Below, piece after piece: positions 1 through 10,554 of a stretch of 64,000 bases of DNA (position 1 is its first letter; the number at the start of each line of letters is the position of its first letter). Where the stretch lies: the NCBI GenBank assembly GCA_029834535.1, contig JAQMWT010000418.1:1-64000 (forward strand). Reading direction: 5' to 3'. The notes beneath the pieces are model-generated. The model made no database searches, was not told the origin of the DNA, and saw nothing but the letters and a program-made list of their open reading frames with translations. Made by a program: the position numbers and the translations under genes. The stretch comes from Chrysophaeum taylorii. Taxonomy: Eukaryota > Sar > Pelagophyceae > Pelagomonadales > Pelagomonadaceae.

Positions 1-417
1 GCTGTTTGGCTACGCAAGCTGCTGTTGGAACTCTCCTTTGTCGTCAACCCCACCTTCTACGTCAACAATGCTAATGGTGAGAACACCGCTGACCCTGTTG
101 ACTTCGATGACAATGACAACCCAATTGCTGAAGATATGCGCTTCATCAGAAGCCTACCTCTCTTGTCTGACAATGCTGCCGCTGTTCACACCTCTAATAA
201 CCCAGATGGGTCCTCTCGATCCAAGGCACTGTCGACCAGATGGTTTAAAATCCGTGAGTACATCTCGCTACAGAAAATACGAGTCCATCATGTTCCCGGC
301 AAGCTGAACGTGGCGGATGGTTTTACAAAGCCACTTGCTGCTGAGTTTCCACCTCGTTTCTACTCGGTATGCATCATGCCTCTGACGACAATCCTTTACA
401 GGATTGAAGATGCCTAA
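1..417 (+). mobile_element. Ty1/Copia-type LTR retroelement fossil, 3' end of pol (RNase H)
   Basis: The reading frame from the left edge carries the C-terminal RNase H block of Ty1/Copia polyproteins: the SDN-like stretch LLSDNAAAVHT, the SRSK / IREYISLQKIRVHHVPG segment and the closing ADGFTKPL motif (about positions 160-340). Only this end lies in the window; gag, protease, integrase and reverse transcriptase would lie to the left. No LTR could be recognised by eye downstream, so the element boundary is not fixed. It is treated as a fossil fragment. Age cannot be estimated from one copy. Confidence 0.7.
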
Positions 418-731
418 TCCTAGTGACCGCAACGTCGTTAAACTAGCAAACTAGCCCTGGCCCTACCTTCTTTTGCCAATTTTTTTGTACGTGTCGTGTG
501 AGTGTCGCTCATGTCTTTTCTGGCACTCCTCCGTGGCCGTGGCCGTGGCATCTCTCCAGTCGTTCGAAGGACAATTCCACGCTCGCTTTCCACGGCCGAG
601 TTCTCAAGTTGTCTCAAAAGCGACAACCCATAACCACTGTCACTCCTGCTACCTCCCAGGCTGCTACTGTCTCACCGACACCAGCTGAACATATTTTACT
701 ACAATCCCTAACACTCCAGGATGGCCTCAAC

Positions 732-2351
732 ATGGATTTTGCCCTGATTAAAAGAGGAATCCCTCTCTCTGAGAAAATTCGTACCCCTGCCACTCCCTTT
801 CTCTCTTCTTTTATGCGAGCGGAAATCTCTACGGCACTCAACTCGATCTATGAGTCTGCTGACTTTTCACTGTTTGTGGAACTAACAACATTCATATCCA
901 TGCGCCTACCCATTACTACATTTTGGGAAGCTGCTCCTGCTATTGCTTCTATTGGCTGCTACAGAGGCCCCAAACGTGAACGTTTCATTCTGTCATCCTA
1001 CTGTACGCAATGCCTCAACGATTTGGGACAACCTACATTTCTTGCCTCCACCACATATAATTCGAAGTCACAAGCACCTCGTGAACTCCCCACTGAAGTG
1101 CTGAGTCACCTCAACACAGATGACCATAAGAAGAATGGTCACATCCCCATCTCAACTATCACCATAAACATTTGTTGCGCTTGTCACAACACCGATCAGG
1201 TGCCCATACAACCTATCGTATGTGCACGTGATGCTACTTCCTTCCAACCCTCCTGTGATGGGTGCTCAGCTGGTCATATACGCGCAACCATTATACGCGC
1301 CTATCATTTGCCAAAGGAGCTACATACTCTCTTGACTAGCGGTCTAACGCAACATCCGTCACTTGCTCATTTACTCTTATCAGTAACCGATGCAGCCACA
1401 GACTCTACCACTCAACTGCCATTCGCACTGGATCTTCGGCTTATTACTCAGATGCACCTGGAGCATCTTAACTTTCTTGTAACTCTCGTGCGAACACAGG
1501 CTCGGAAAACTCAGGCTATGTTCAAACCCACCAAATACCACCATGTGATTAATACTTTTGTCCAATCGTGGGCACAACATCTTGACGACTACGTATCATC
1601 CTCAGATGATACAAAGCCGCCATCACTCCTGGATGTAATGTTCGGCCCCACCTATACTCCGGCAGAACATAAAGACTTTGTGCACTTTCTAAACGCGAAA
1701 TACCCCCTACTTGCACAGCATGTGTTGACCGAAACGTCATTAAACTACTCACTCCCCACATCACAACCTACTCTGGAACTGTCTTCGCCATCGACACACC
1801 CTGCTGCTTCTGCCTCGCCTGATGATGTCGATGCCTTACATCAAAAAATCGAGCTACTCCAGGAAACTCTTCGCCTACATATTCGCAAGGTCAACACCCT
1901 CAGTGCTGAGAATCTATCTCTGCGCACAGATCTGCAGGCTGCCATTGCTTCAATTACCTCCCTGGAGAACCGGCTCTTTCATCCTACAGCCAATGCACAC
2001 GTGTTGCTCGTAACACTGTTCAAGATCACAGAGCTGCTGTCTCACTTAACTCTTACAGCTCATGACCAATATGCCGCCAACCATTCCTCCCCGGACGATC
2101 ACCTCGATCATCTGCGTGATAATTTGCTCTCGTGTATTCAAAGCATTCCCTTCGCATGTGAATCGGAAGACTCTTCTATCTTCTCGGATCCGTTCGCTGA
2201 GTCCAACTTCTTGGAAAACCAACTGGACACCCTAAAACTTGACTCACTAGTGCCATCCCTACTGAATGCTTTACTTGCACTCACGTTTCGTATGGTACCA
2301 CACCATTCTGCTATTGGTAGTTCACCACCTGACACTGACAGCAGAAGCTGA
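732..2351 (+). CDS. Unassigned ORF with CxxC pairs and a coiled coil, next to the retroelement
   Basis: A long open frame of about 540 codons from the first in-frame ATG; the frame is open from 498 but without an ATG there. I do not recognise the product. Visible features are three CxxC pairs (YCTQC near 1001, CCAC near 1174, CDGC near 1254) that could bind zinc, and a heptad-rich coiled coil (IELLQETLRLHIRKVNTL and following, about 1840-1980), then an acidic, Ser-rich tail. Base composition is more AT-rich than in the host genes further right. It starts about 300 bp after the Copia-type RNase H on the same strand, so it may be an extra downstream ORF of that element, or an unrelated element gene. 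It looks whole as an open frame. Confidence 0.35.
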   Translation: MDFALIKRGIPLSEKIRTPATPFLSSFMRAEISTALNSIYESADFSLFVELTTFISMRLPITTFWEAAPAIASIGCYRGPKRERFILSSYCTQCLNDLGQPTFLASTTYNSKSQAPRELPTEVLSHLNTDDHKKNGHIPISTITINICCACHNTDQVPIQPIVCARDATSFQPSCDGCSAGHIRATIIRAYHLPKELHTLLTSGLTQHPSLAHLLLSVTDAATDSTTQLPFALDLRLITQMHLEHLNFLVTLVRTQARKTQAMFKPTKYHHVINTFVQSWAQHLDDYVSSSDDTKPPSLLDVMFGPTYTPAEHKDFVHFLNAKYPLLAQHVLTETSLNYSLPTSQPTLELSSPSTHPAASASPDDVDALHQKIELLQETLRLHIRKVNTLSAENLSLRTDLQAAIASITSLENRLFHPTANAHVLLVTLFKITELLSHLTLTAHDQYAANHSSPDDHLDHLRDNLLSCIQSIPFACESEDSSIFSDPFAESNFLENQLDTLKLDSLVPSLLNALLALTFRMVPHHSAIGSSPPDTDSRS

Positions 2352-3670
2352 CGAAGAAGATACCGATACCCTCGAATCAGTAACGATGCCCACCACCTCA
2401 GATAGCCGCAACACACTGTCTGTTGTACCTGTGTTTCGTAATGCTCTGTTTAAAAGCGTCAAGTCGACTCTCAACTCCACCAAGTCCAAGTCCTAAGCCC
2501 TAAGACACCCTGCTATGCTCTTGATGCTTCTTATGTGACCTCTGCGACCATCAAGACTGTATGCTCCTTTCCTTCTCTTTTTTCCTGTCATCATCATCAT
2601 CTTTCTCAAGAGATACTCTTCAGTCGCACCTTGCGCTTAAGACATCTCGAGGGAGTGCAGAGAAATCTGGTGCCTCTTACCCTTACCCGTCCGTTGAGAA
2701 CGTGATCTCTTCCTTACCCTTCCTCTTCCTTTCTACACAATCAAATAGTCCTCTGATTTGTGCCTACGCTCATCGTCATGGTCTAGCGCGCCCCGAGGTA
2801 TGTAGCACTATACACTTTACCTTTCTCGTGTAGTCTAGATGCCGCCTGTCGTGTTCTGAGGATATAGGGAACATACCATTTCATTCCCCGAATTAAATAC
2901 TTCCAGACGTTCATGATGAGGCGGGATGGTTTCCCAGGTGACTTACCACTGCTTGCTAATGCTCTGCACCCCGTTGACATCCTCATCCAACACGAGCTGC
3001 TCTACAGGCACTACAGCCGCTTCCGCCGAGGTCACGTCAACTCCCTTAACCTTGACCTACTCGCCAAAATTGGTCACGTCAAGTCATGTCATGATCAACG
3101 TCAAGGTCACACGGCTATTTGACGTCTACTTTTTGACCAACCCAATGTCAAGGTGCAGTCCTAGACTTTTTGTAAGGTCAAGAATCAACGCTGAACTCGT
3201 AGCATGAACTCCTATGGTTTTTGGTAGCGGTTTCTGCAGCGTCCTGCCCTGGAATCTCCTTTCTGCTCGACGACGCTCTCACCCCCGCCAATCTAAGCTG
3301 CCTTCTTGATCAGCGCACCCTCCGGCGTAGGTTGGCACCTATTCGCCTCCCGGGCGGGCCGGTTGGCAGCCGGAACGTTCGCAGTGGGACGGGGTATGGC
3401 CGGGGGGCGAAGACGGAAGGTTATCGACGAGTTGGTTGTCAGTCACATCGCGGTCTCCTCGTCGCATGGCGACAAGCTTGATGGTCACTCTCCGCCGACC
3501 GACCTTTCGGCGCTCCTCGTCTACAGGCCCGTGATTCCGGACTGGCTCCTGTCGGTCCGCCTTGCTCCCATGGTCGGGAGAGGTCTGAAGTTAGTTAGTT
3601 AGTTAGCACCCTCCGCACTTTAACCTTTGAGTTTTCTCCTAAACCCTGGAAGATTCCCAGCTTGCGACTT
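2352..3670. other. Intergenic, no recognisable gene
   Basis: Only short overlapping frames without recognisable motifs. About 3270-3325 is related to a stretch inside the Helitron arms (shared CTCTCACCCCCGCCAAT followed by CTAAGCTGC / CCAAGCTGC), so a small fragment of that repeat lies here. A triple GTTAGTTAGTTAG sits at 3592-3605. Confidence 0.5.
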
Positions 3671-3756
3671 GTGGCATTACGGTCTTGGCCGAAAGCAAGT
3701 CGTGGACATGTCCGTGGCAAGACGGTCTTGGCCGAAAGCAAGTCGTGGACATGTCC
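3671..3756 (+). repeat. 43-bp tandem duplication over the start codon of PAP2-like copy 1
   Basis: Two 43-bp units (3671-3713 and 3714-3756), differing at two bases near their 5' end, each ending in GTGGACATGTCC. The second unit contains the probable start ATG (3751). The first contains an ATG at 3708 that is out of frame by one base. Confidence 0.9.
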
Positions 3757-6700
3757 AAGGTCCACACGAATTTGGAGAAGAAGCGTCCGTCGTGGCATGA
3801 AAAGTGGAGCGAGGCGCAGGTTGTGTTCGCCCAGGTCGCGGTGGTGAACCCATCCGACGCGGACGGGAATGTCATTGAAGCGCACCGTCTCCCCGAGTTG
3901 GGGGCTGATAATGCGCCCGAGACTTGGTGCGGAAAGTTGAATCAGTTTGAGGCCAACGTCGTCGCGACGATTCAACGCGTCTTGTTGCCACCGTCGTACA
4001 TCATACAGCTTTTGGTCTCCTTTTTTTGCTGGCTCTTTGCGGAGGAACAAATTGTCGCTCTTGGCTGCGTGCTCGCGGCGGCGCGTCAGAGCCCCGACCT
4101 GGTGATCTCAGTGGGTCGCGCCTTTACCATCACGCAAGCGTGGGTGTGCTACGTGCCCAAGCTCCTCTGTGCAAGACCCCGGCCCTTCTGGTTAGAGAAT
4201 CGCGTCAAGTTTGCGTACCCGTGGAATCTCTTCGTCCACGACGGCAGCTTTCCGTCGGGCTCCGCGGCCTTCGTCGCGACGATTGCGGCGACCTGCTGGA
4301 ATTTCGGAGCTTCGCGGATAACGAGCGTGATTGCGACCTGCCTCGCCATAGTTTCGGCTCTCGCCTACGTCGTCGCCGGAGTCCACTACCCGTCAGACGT
4401 CATTACGGGTGCTGCTAGTGCCGCGGTGCTCAACTACCTGGCCTTCGGTCCGCTCGGTTTGTTGCAGAGATCCCGCGGCCCCGAGGGGTTCCTTGTGCGC
4501 GACGACGAGCTCGTGAACCGCCAGCTCGGCGTGACTGCCGCGGTGACAGCCGTCAACGCCGTCGGCCTCGGTATCGCCTTCGCGTTTGCGAAGGGTGGTT
4601 CTCTGATGACAGATCTTATCGCGTGGACGAAGACGTATCAGACAACAGTGTCGAAATCAGATTCGTGTCGAGACGCGCCCGAGAGAGTCGCATCAATTCG
4701 ATGACGTGACGTGGCCGTTTTGATGCAGGTATCAAAAGCACGTCGACACGGCTGGCATCAATAAAAACGTCCAGATCATCGATGGTTGCAAGAAGATGGA
4801 GAGTACCGTGACGCCCCTCCTCGCAGCCTCGCTCACGTTGTTCTGGACGACGGGCTTGATTCGAGAGATATACGTTGCGAACAGCTGGCAACCATACGAC
4901 CGTGAACCGCAGTGTGTTTGTGTCAACAAAGTGTTTGAAGCAGCACTTCTTTGCCCGAACAGGCGCGCCGAAGCACGCGGCCGCAGCCATCTTTATGTCT
5001 ATCGCGAGCATATTGCTCTTTGTCGCGACACGATGGTTTGTGCGTCGTAAAGCTAAAAGTCGCGGGGTCTTGTTTGTCATCCAGACGCTGCTCGTCGCTG
5101 TGCTCTTGTTCTTCAATTTCGTCGTCGTCGAGGTCATCATCTTCAAGCTCTACGAGAACAACAAGCTGAACGACAAGGTCAACAACGAGAACAACGAGGT
5201 CTATCCGAACGACGATGTCAACGAAAACGACATGGTGAAGTGCATCACCGGATTCAGGCGTCTGGCCTTCGTGTACAACAACTTTGACATGTACCCAACC
5301 TACTTCAACGAAGAAAGCACGATGACGCTCGCGCAAGCTGGAACGTACGAAGGACCGGAGGACATTGAGGTTTGAGATTACGTCTTTCATCGTTAACCAT
5401 GTCTTGCGCAGGAATACGTGAGGTAAAAGACTGCCTTATTCCTTCGAGGTTTTGGCTTAATGAATGAATGATGTGTCGCACAGGTATGCGACGGCCTCCT
5501 CGCCATACTTTGTGTCCAAGCTTGACTTGGAGCTGTTGACCACATTCACTTCTTTCGACGCTGAGACTGGCATTTGCCAGTTTGTCATGGTACAAGAATC
5601 AGATTACACCACGAATTCCAAGGTCGCTCTTGCGGCGCGCGTGTCTCTGGTGGGTATGAGCAAGGTGTATTATGACTTGCGCAACCATTACCTGCCACGT
5701 GTTGATGTTTTCTACCCTCCGGAATTCTTGAACTATCTCTTCGGAAAGGTTCTCAATACGCGGCAAACGAGAGAGTTTATATGCGGTATCATGGCGGACA
5801 ACTGCACGTTCACTCGAAGTATGGACGATTGCGTCGCTGACTTGGATGCGCTCCCGACGTTCGCGAGTAGTCTCCTTCACATTGATGGCAATAGCGAAGC
5901 GTGTCGCGACCTGCATGGCGTTTTCGCGCGCAACAACCCCGAAAACCACTGCCCGCACATCTCCTTCGAGCCAATGGCCGACCCCAAGGGTCGGTTCAAG
6001 TGCCAGGAATCATCCAACATTCTCCCGACCGATCTCTTCGACGATGATGACTTTGCCCTTTTCAATAGTTTCTGCGAGGACGTCGGTATCGACCCAGACC
6101 AAGGCTACAAGATAAATGCCGCGTACGAGCCTATGGTGCGCGTCTCGTATCCGAGCGCGACGGGCCTTCCGAGAACGACGGACGAGGCTGTAGCCGCGGA
6201 TTGGATTGAAGTCTCGTCGTCGGCGTCGTGCGAAACGAGATACCGGATGGCGGGGGTCTTGACGCCGACGCTTATCTACGATGCGCGCGGTGCCTTGTTT
6301 GGCATCGAGATGGTCTTCAACACGTCGACCTACACCGAGAAAATCCTTGAGTCGCTCGGTGACGACCTTGCCGTCGCAATTAGAGTCCGCTTCCGCGATC
6401 CCTCGACCGCCTGCTCCCGCGGTGCCATCACCGACCCCGTGGATGTCGACGGCCTCTGGGTCGACGCACCGGCCGGCTCCTACGAAATTTCTCTGGACGA
6501 AGTTCACGTCGGCGACTCGAGCGTTTGGGGACCGTCCGCCGGCTGCTGGCAAGCTTGCTGCTCGAGTGTTAAGGTTAACCGTCATTTTTCGCAGGCCGTC
6601 TGGACTCTACGGGATCCCGAGTGGCATGGGGACTCACTACTGGGACATCTCGCGCCCCCCAGTGTCTGTCTCGAATTGCCTCGACGATGATCATCTAGCG

Positions 6701-7022
6701 CAGGTTGACGCCTGACTTCGACTGCAACAGTTTCAGCGCTACGGCTGGACCACTCTTCCTTCTTTTCAACCGCGGTCAACTCGTTGGGTTTGGGCTTGGT
6801 TCTATCGCCAACGACGGGCGAGTGATTGTCGAGGAGAATCAAGACCTCGCCCTTTGGGAGCTTCCCACATATGGCACATTCCAACACACTTTCTCGAGCG
6901 ACACTCTTCCCAACTGCTTTGCCAACATCAACTCCTTCGACCCGACGTTGCCCTACGGCAACGTGACGGCATCCACCATTCACTTCTACTTCTCCAGTCC
7001 ATATGGTCTCGTCTGTCCTTGA
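3751..7022 (+). CDS. PAP2-like multi-pass membrane protein with Cys-rich C-terminal domain, copy 1
   Basis: Inferred exons are 3751-4634, 4729-4913, 4963-5369, 5412-5422 (an 11-nt microexon), 5484-6567 and 6699-7022; all joins are GT-AG and give 964 codons plus stop. Residues about 80-290 form a PAP2 (phosphatidic acid phosphatase type 2/haloperoxidase) membrane domain: KLLCARPRP fits KX6RP and GVHYPSD supplies the histidine/aspartate of motif 3. PSGH reads PSGS and the motif 3 arginine is Tyr, so phosphatase activity is doubtful. Exon 3 adds two hydrophobic helices (AIFMSIASILLFVATRWF and VIQTLLVAVLLFFNFVVV). Exon 5 encodes a large domain with many cysteines, probably lumenal or extracellular, that I cannot name. 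The last intron (131 nt) is the least certain, because a GTTAAG...TTTTTCGCAG alternative lies inside it. A near-identical copy lies 6.8 kb downstream. Confidence 0.75.
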
Positions 7023-7275
7023 TGGATGGACCCCATGATGTGACATATATGACTCCCGGCACGCAACAATGGCAGTGCGTGCCTGCTGCGTTTGGCAGTA
7101 TTACATTCCGGGCGAGACTGCTGCGCACTTCGACTGCTGCGCACTTCGTTCTGTAATAAGCTCGCCTCGAGGTCGACATTAAAATATGGCCTACATAACT
7201 CAGCAACCTTGATCCTATCTGCGATGGTCAAACACACAAGCCGGAGCTAGCTTCATATCGTAGACGTCCTTCGAA
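7023..7275. other. 3' flank of copy 1, shared with copy 2
   Basis: Downstream of the stop, this stretch still matches copy 2 in patches: two units of the GCGCACTT minisatellite, a variant CACACAAGCCG stretch and TTCATATCGTAGACG. Homology fades at about 7275, which marks the right edge of the duplicated unit. Confidence 0.6.
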
Positions 7276-10200
7276 TTGACGTGTGATTTAGTGGCTTTGC
7301 ACCCGTGCTGGATGTCTCCAAATTCTGCCTTTTCTTTCCAGAAATCGCCGAGTCTCATGGTGAGGTCTGACTCGCCTTCATGGCGGCGCTTGATGCCCAC
7401 GATACCTTCCGCTGATTCTGCTAAGTGCCCTGGCTGCGTGGCGGCCGGGTGGTCTAATGCCGTGCCTCCTTGCGCGGTCAAGATCCCGTCAAGAGAGCCG
7501 CGGCCGACAATGCCAGGGCCGCGCCCAACCACGCAAACAAAAACGTGGCTGACCAGGTAGGCATCGTAGCTCGAACAGTATCTCAGGAGGATACATACAA
7601 TGCTGCTCGCGGCAACCATGCAGGCGCCGCGCGGACTCAACGAGCCGACCGACACGTTTTCCGAGCTGATTTATGTGGATCGTCGCTCGCACGCCCGCAT
7701 CAAAAGTCGCCGGCGTGCCGGGCCAGTTGACCAAGCCGCTGCTGTACATGATGAGGATCATCAGCACGTGTGTGTCGGCCGCGTCGCTACCGTGCCGAGT
7801 CACGCAGCAGCTGGCCCGCACAATAGCGATGGTACGCTTCCGTGCGTTTGTTATGTCGATGATCCCTCGAGTGGACTACCAAGACATTTAAATGGGGGAT
7901 CAACGGCGATGGCGCCATCGGTCGTTGTTGCTGACTCATTAGCGCGAGCACCTCCGGCAGCACTGCACTTTTTTACTAAAGCGCGTGTCTTCACTCTCTT
8001 CATATCGCCCTTGACCTTTACGAGGGCAGTTCTCCACGATCCTCAATTTGGCGAGCCTCGCAGCGCTTTGAGTGCGCCAGGAACTCGGCTAGCGGACCGT
8101 GAGCGAATGTGGGGTTATTTTATTCCGTCACCTCCAAAAACAGGGTAAACAGACCAGACAGATTCCAGACAGACTCCGGGGTGAAGGCCACCAGGCAGAT
8201 TCCAGACAGACTCCAGGCAGACTCCAGATAGGCCCCTGGTATTCGCCAGACAGCGGCGACGCCATCTGCGATCAACCGGCGTTTTAAAACCAACGACTAA
8301 TAGAAGGCGTTTGACTAGAATTCGGGAGTTGTCGTGTTACAGAGTGCACAGCCATCGACCGTTCATGATGATAGCCTCGACGATATGCCCGAGGCGGGCT
8401 CGACGGCACACGCGGCGTGTGTGGCGGTGACGGCCCCGGTGGCGCTGCCGGCGGAAAAGAGACTGGAGCATTATTCCCCGAAAAACGACGCTCTGGCGCA
8501 AATCTTTGTCTGGAGTTTCGGTTATCTCTTGAAGAGCCTCGGCAGGCTAGCGGTGCCGGGAGCGATCTGGTTATCGAGCACTGCGAGGCGGCTGGCGAGC
8601 AACCTAGGTAGTCGGTCTACGAGTTCGACGGCGCGAGCGCGTACTAGCTGACCGTGAAAGACACCATCCGCAGGGAGCGGCACAGCAGGACTTTCTGGAT
8701 CTCGAGCTCTGTTGCCTTCAAAGCTAAAGTGAAGAAGAAGGTGCACATCCTGAAGGTCGAGGCCCACCGCAAGTAGATTTCGGCCCTTGCTACTGCCTGT
8801 GCATTTTCCAATTCAAGCCCAACTCGCAAAAGTACTGTAACATGTATGCCATTGTTTTCTCCCCGAAGATGCAAGCCACCCTCGCCATCAAGCTGACCAG
8901 CATCACGGACATGGTGATCGAGGACCCGACATAAGACGAGGCCGAATCTCGCGTCACGGCCTGTCGTCAATCCAAGCTCCGTGGTTTCTGACTATGCTGC
9001 CAAAGTCCACGATGTCGCGGGGCTACAACTACACCGTCAAGTCATCGAGGCGCTCGATAATGCCATGAAAGAGAAGGCGTCGGAGAAAAGGAAGCTCGTC
9101 GAGCTCTTGGGCGTCGCGACGTCACAAAGTCGACGCCGACGTGGTCAATGGCACCGATAGTGTCGATTTCGATGAGGACCTCACGCGGGCCCGGCAAGAG
9201 CTCGCGGCCAAGGCTGCCCGGCAGCAACGACAGAGCGGCGGCGGCGACATGGCGGCCATGGTGCAGCAGCAACAACAGCAAATTCACAAATGCTCTCGGC
9301 GCTCCTTGCACACCTAGCTGGCGGCGGCCGTGCCAACAACTACGGCCCTTTCAACCTCTTCGGAAACATGGGTAGGCAACGCCGCCCCTCCTCATGCCCT
9401 TCAGCGTCTTCCAACCCCTTTAAGACCGAGTCCGTCGCGCACCGGCAGTGGATGACCAGGAATAAGAGCTCCGACCGATGGAGAGTCAGTGTGCCCAAAA
9501 GTCTCTTCCATGTGCCCCACCCGGCGTTGCTGGCGCTCTTGATGTTTGTTGCATATGGATGCGCAATCCGGGCTTGGCTGTCCATACCCCAATAACCCAT
9601 GACGTTGTTCTTACTGTGCTCTTAAGGTGTGTATGTAAAAGTGCGCAAAATTCCTGCATGGCGGCGGAGGCGACGAGGCCGGGGAAGGGGTTCAGGCTGC
9701 TCACTTCGTCTGGGTAGTCTGGCGAGTTGCAGAGGGGATTCAGGTCGAGATCTGAGTCGCCCGGCGTGTTGCAGGTGAGGGCTGCCTTCCTCCAGAACTA
9801 GTTGGTGTCTCCTGAGTCCAGCTCTGCACGCGATGCCGTCTGGTCACAACGCAGGAAGTCATCCCGCAGTTTGACAAGGAAACAAATTCACCAGTCTCGG
9901 GGTCCTGTTCACCCGGGTCCAATACTTATTCGGGGATGGCGGCGGTGTATACGGCGCAGATAGAAAACGTGACGGCAGCGTTGGAGAAAAAGCGAGGAAC
10001 TCCGGCGCCGAATCCCTGCCCTTCGAGTCTGTGCGCACGACCTCGTTGGGTGCGTCGTGATTCGCAGCCACTGCACCAACGTTTCCCAAGTCCAGTTCGA
10101 TGTTGTCCGTGCACGTCAGTCCGAGGAGCGTCGCCCTTCCTCGTCTTGCAACCGCACCTTGGTGGGGCACAAATTCGGCGGCCGCTAGTCCCCCTTAGAC

Positions 10201-10500
10201 ATGGCCCTCCACCCCGGCTTGATAACCCGCACTGCCGTCTCCCTCTGGCCCCGACCGGCCCATCGCCTCGGCGCCAAAGTGGCAAATTGGGCCAGCTGGG
10301 ATTTTTTCAAGGCAACCTGTGAAACGGCAAGCCATGAGAGCCAAGTAGTACAATTTGCCACTGGCTAATCTGTATACTTTTGAAACTTGGCTCGGGGCTT
10401 ACTGGCAAAGCAGTCGGACGCATACAAAAAAATTAAGAATGGCTTAATTATACTGCAGTGTACCGCGGATAGATGTATAGCGCCCGAGAGGAAAATCCGA
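7276..10500. other. 3.2-kb spacer between the duplicated genes, no confident gene
   Basis: Many short overlapping frames on both strands and no protein I recognise. The frames at 8334-8651 (+) and 7489-7821 (-) contain protein-like stretches but no continuous domain; the region looks like decayed coding or element DNA. A short direct-repeat cluster of CAGACAGATTCC / CAGACAGACTCC units lies at about 8150-8230. This spacer is not shared between the two copies. Confidence 0.45.
8150..8232 (+). repeat. Short degenerate minisatellite (CAGACAGAYTCC)
   Basis: Five to six imperfect units built on CAGACAGATTCC, CAGACAGACTCC and CAGGCAGACTCC, partly interrupted by GGGGTGAAGGCCAC. Confidence 0.7.
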
Positions 10501-10554
10501 GCTCGTCCTTGCGTCTTGTTGCAAGACGGTCTTGGGCGACAGCGAGTCGTGGAC

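Noticed and set aside
8334-9311. Possible pseudogene in the spacer between the PAP2-like copies
   Set aside because: The stretches HYSPKNDALAQIFVWSFGYL and a poly-Gln run look protein-like, but no domain or homologue could be named.
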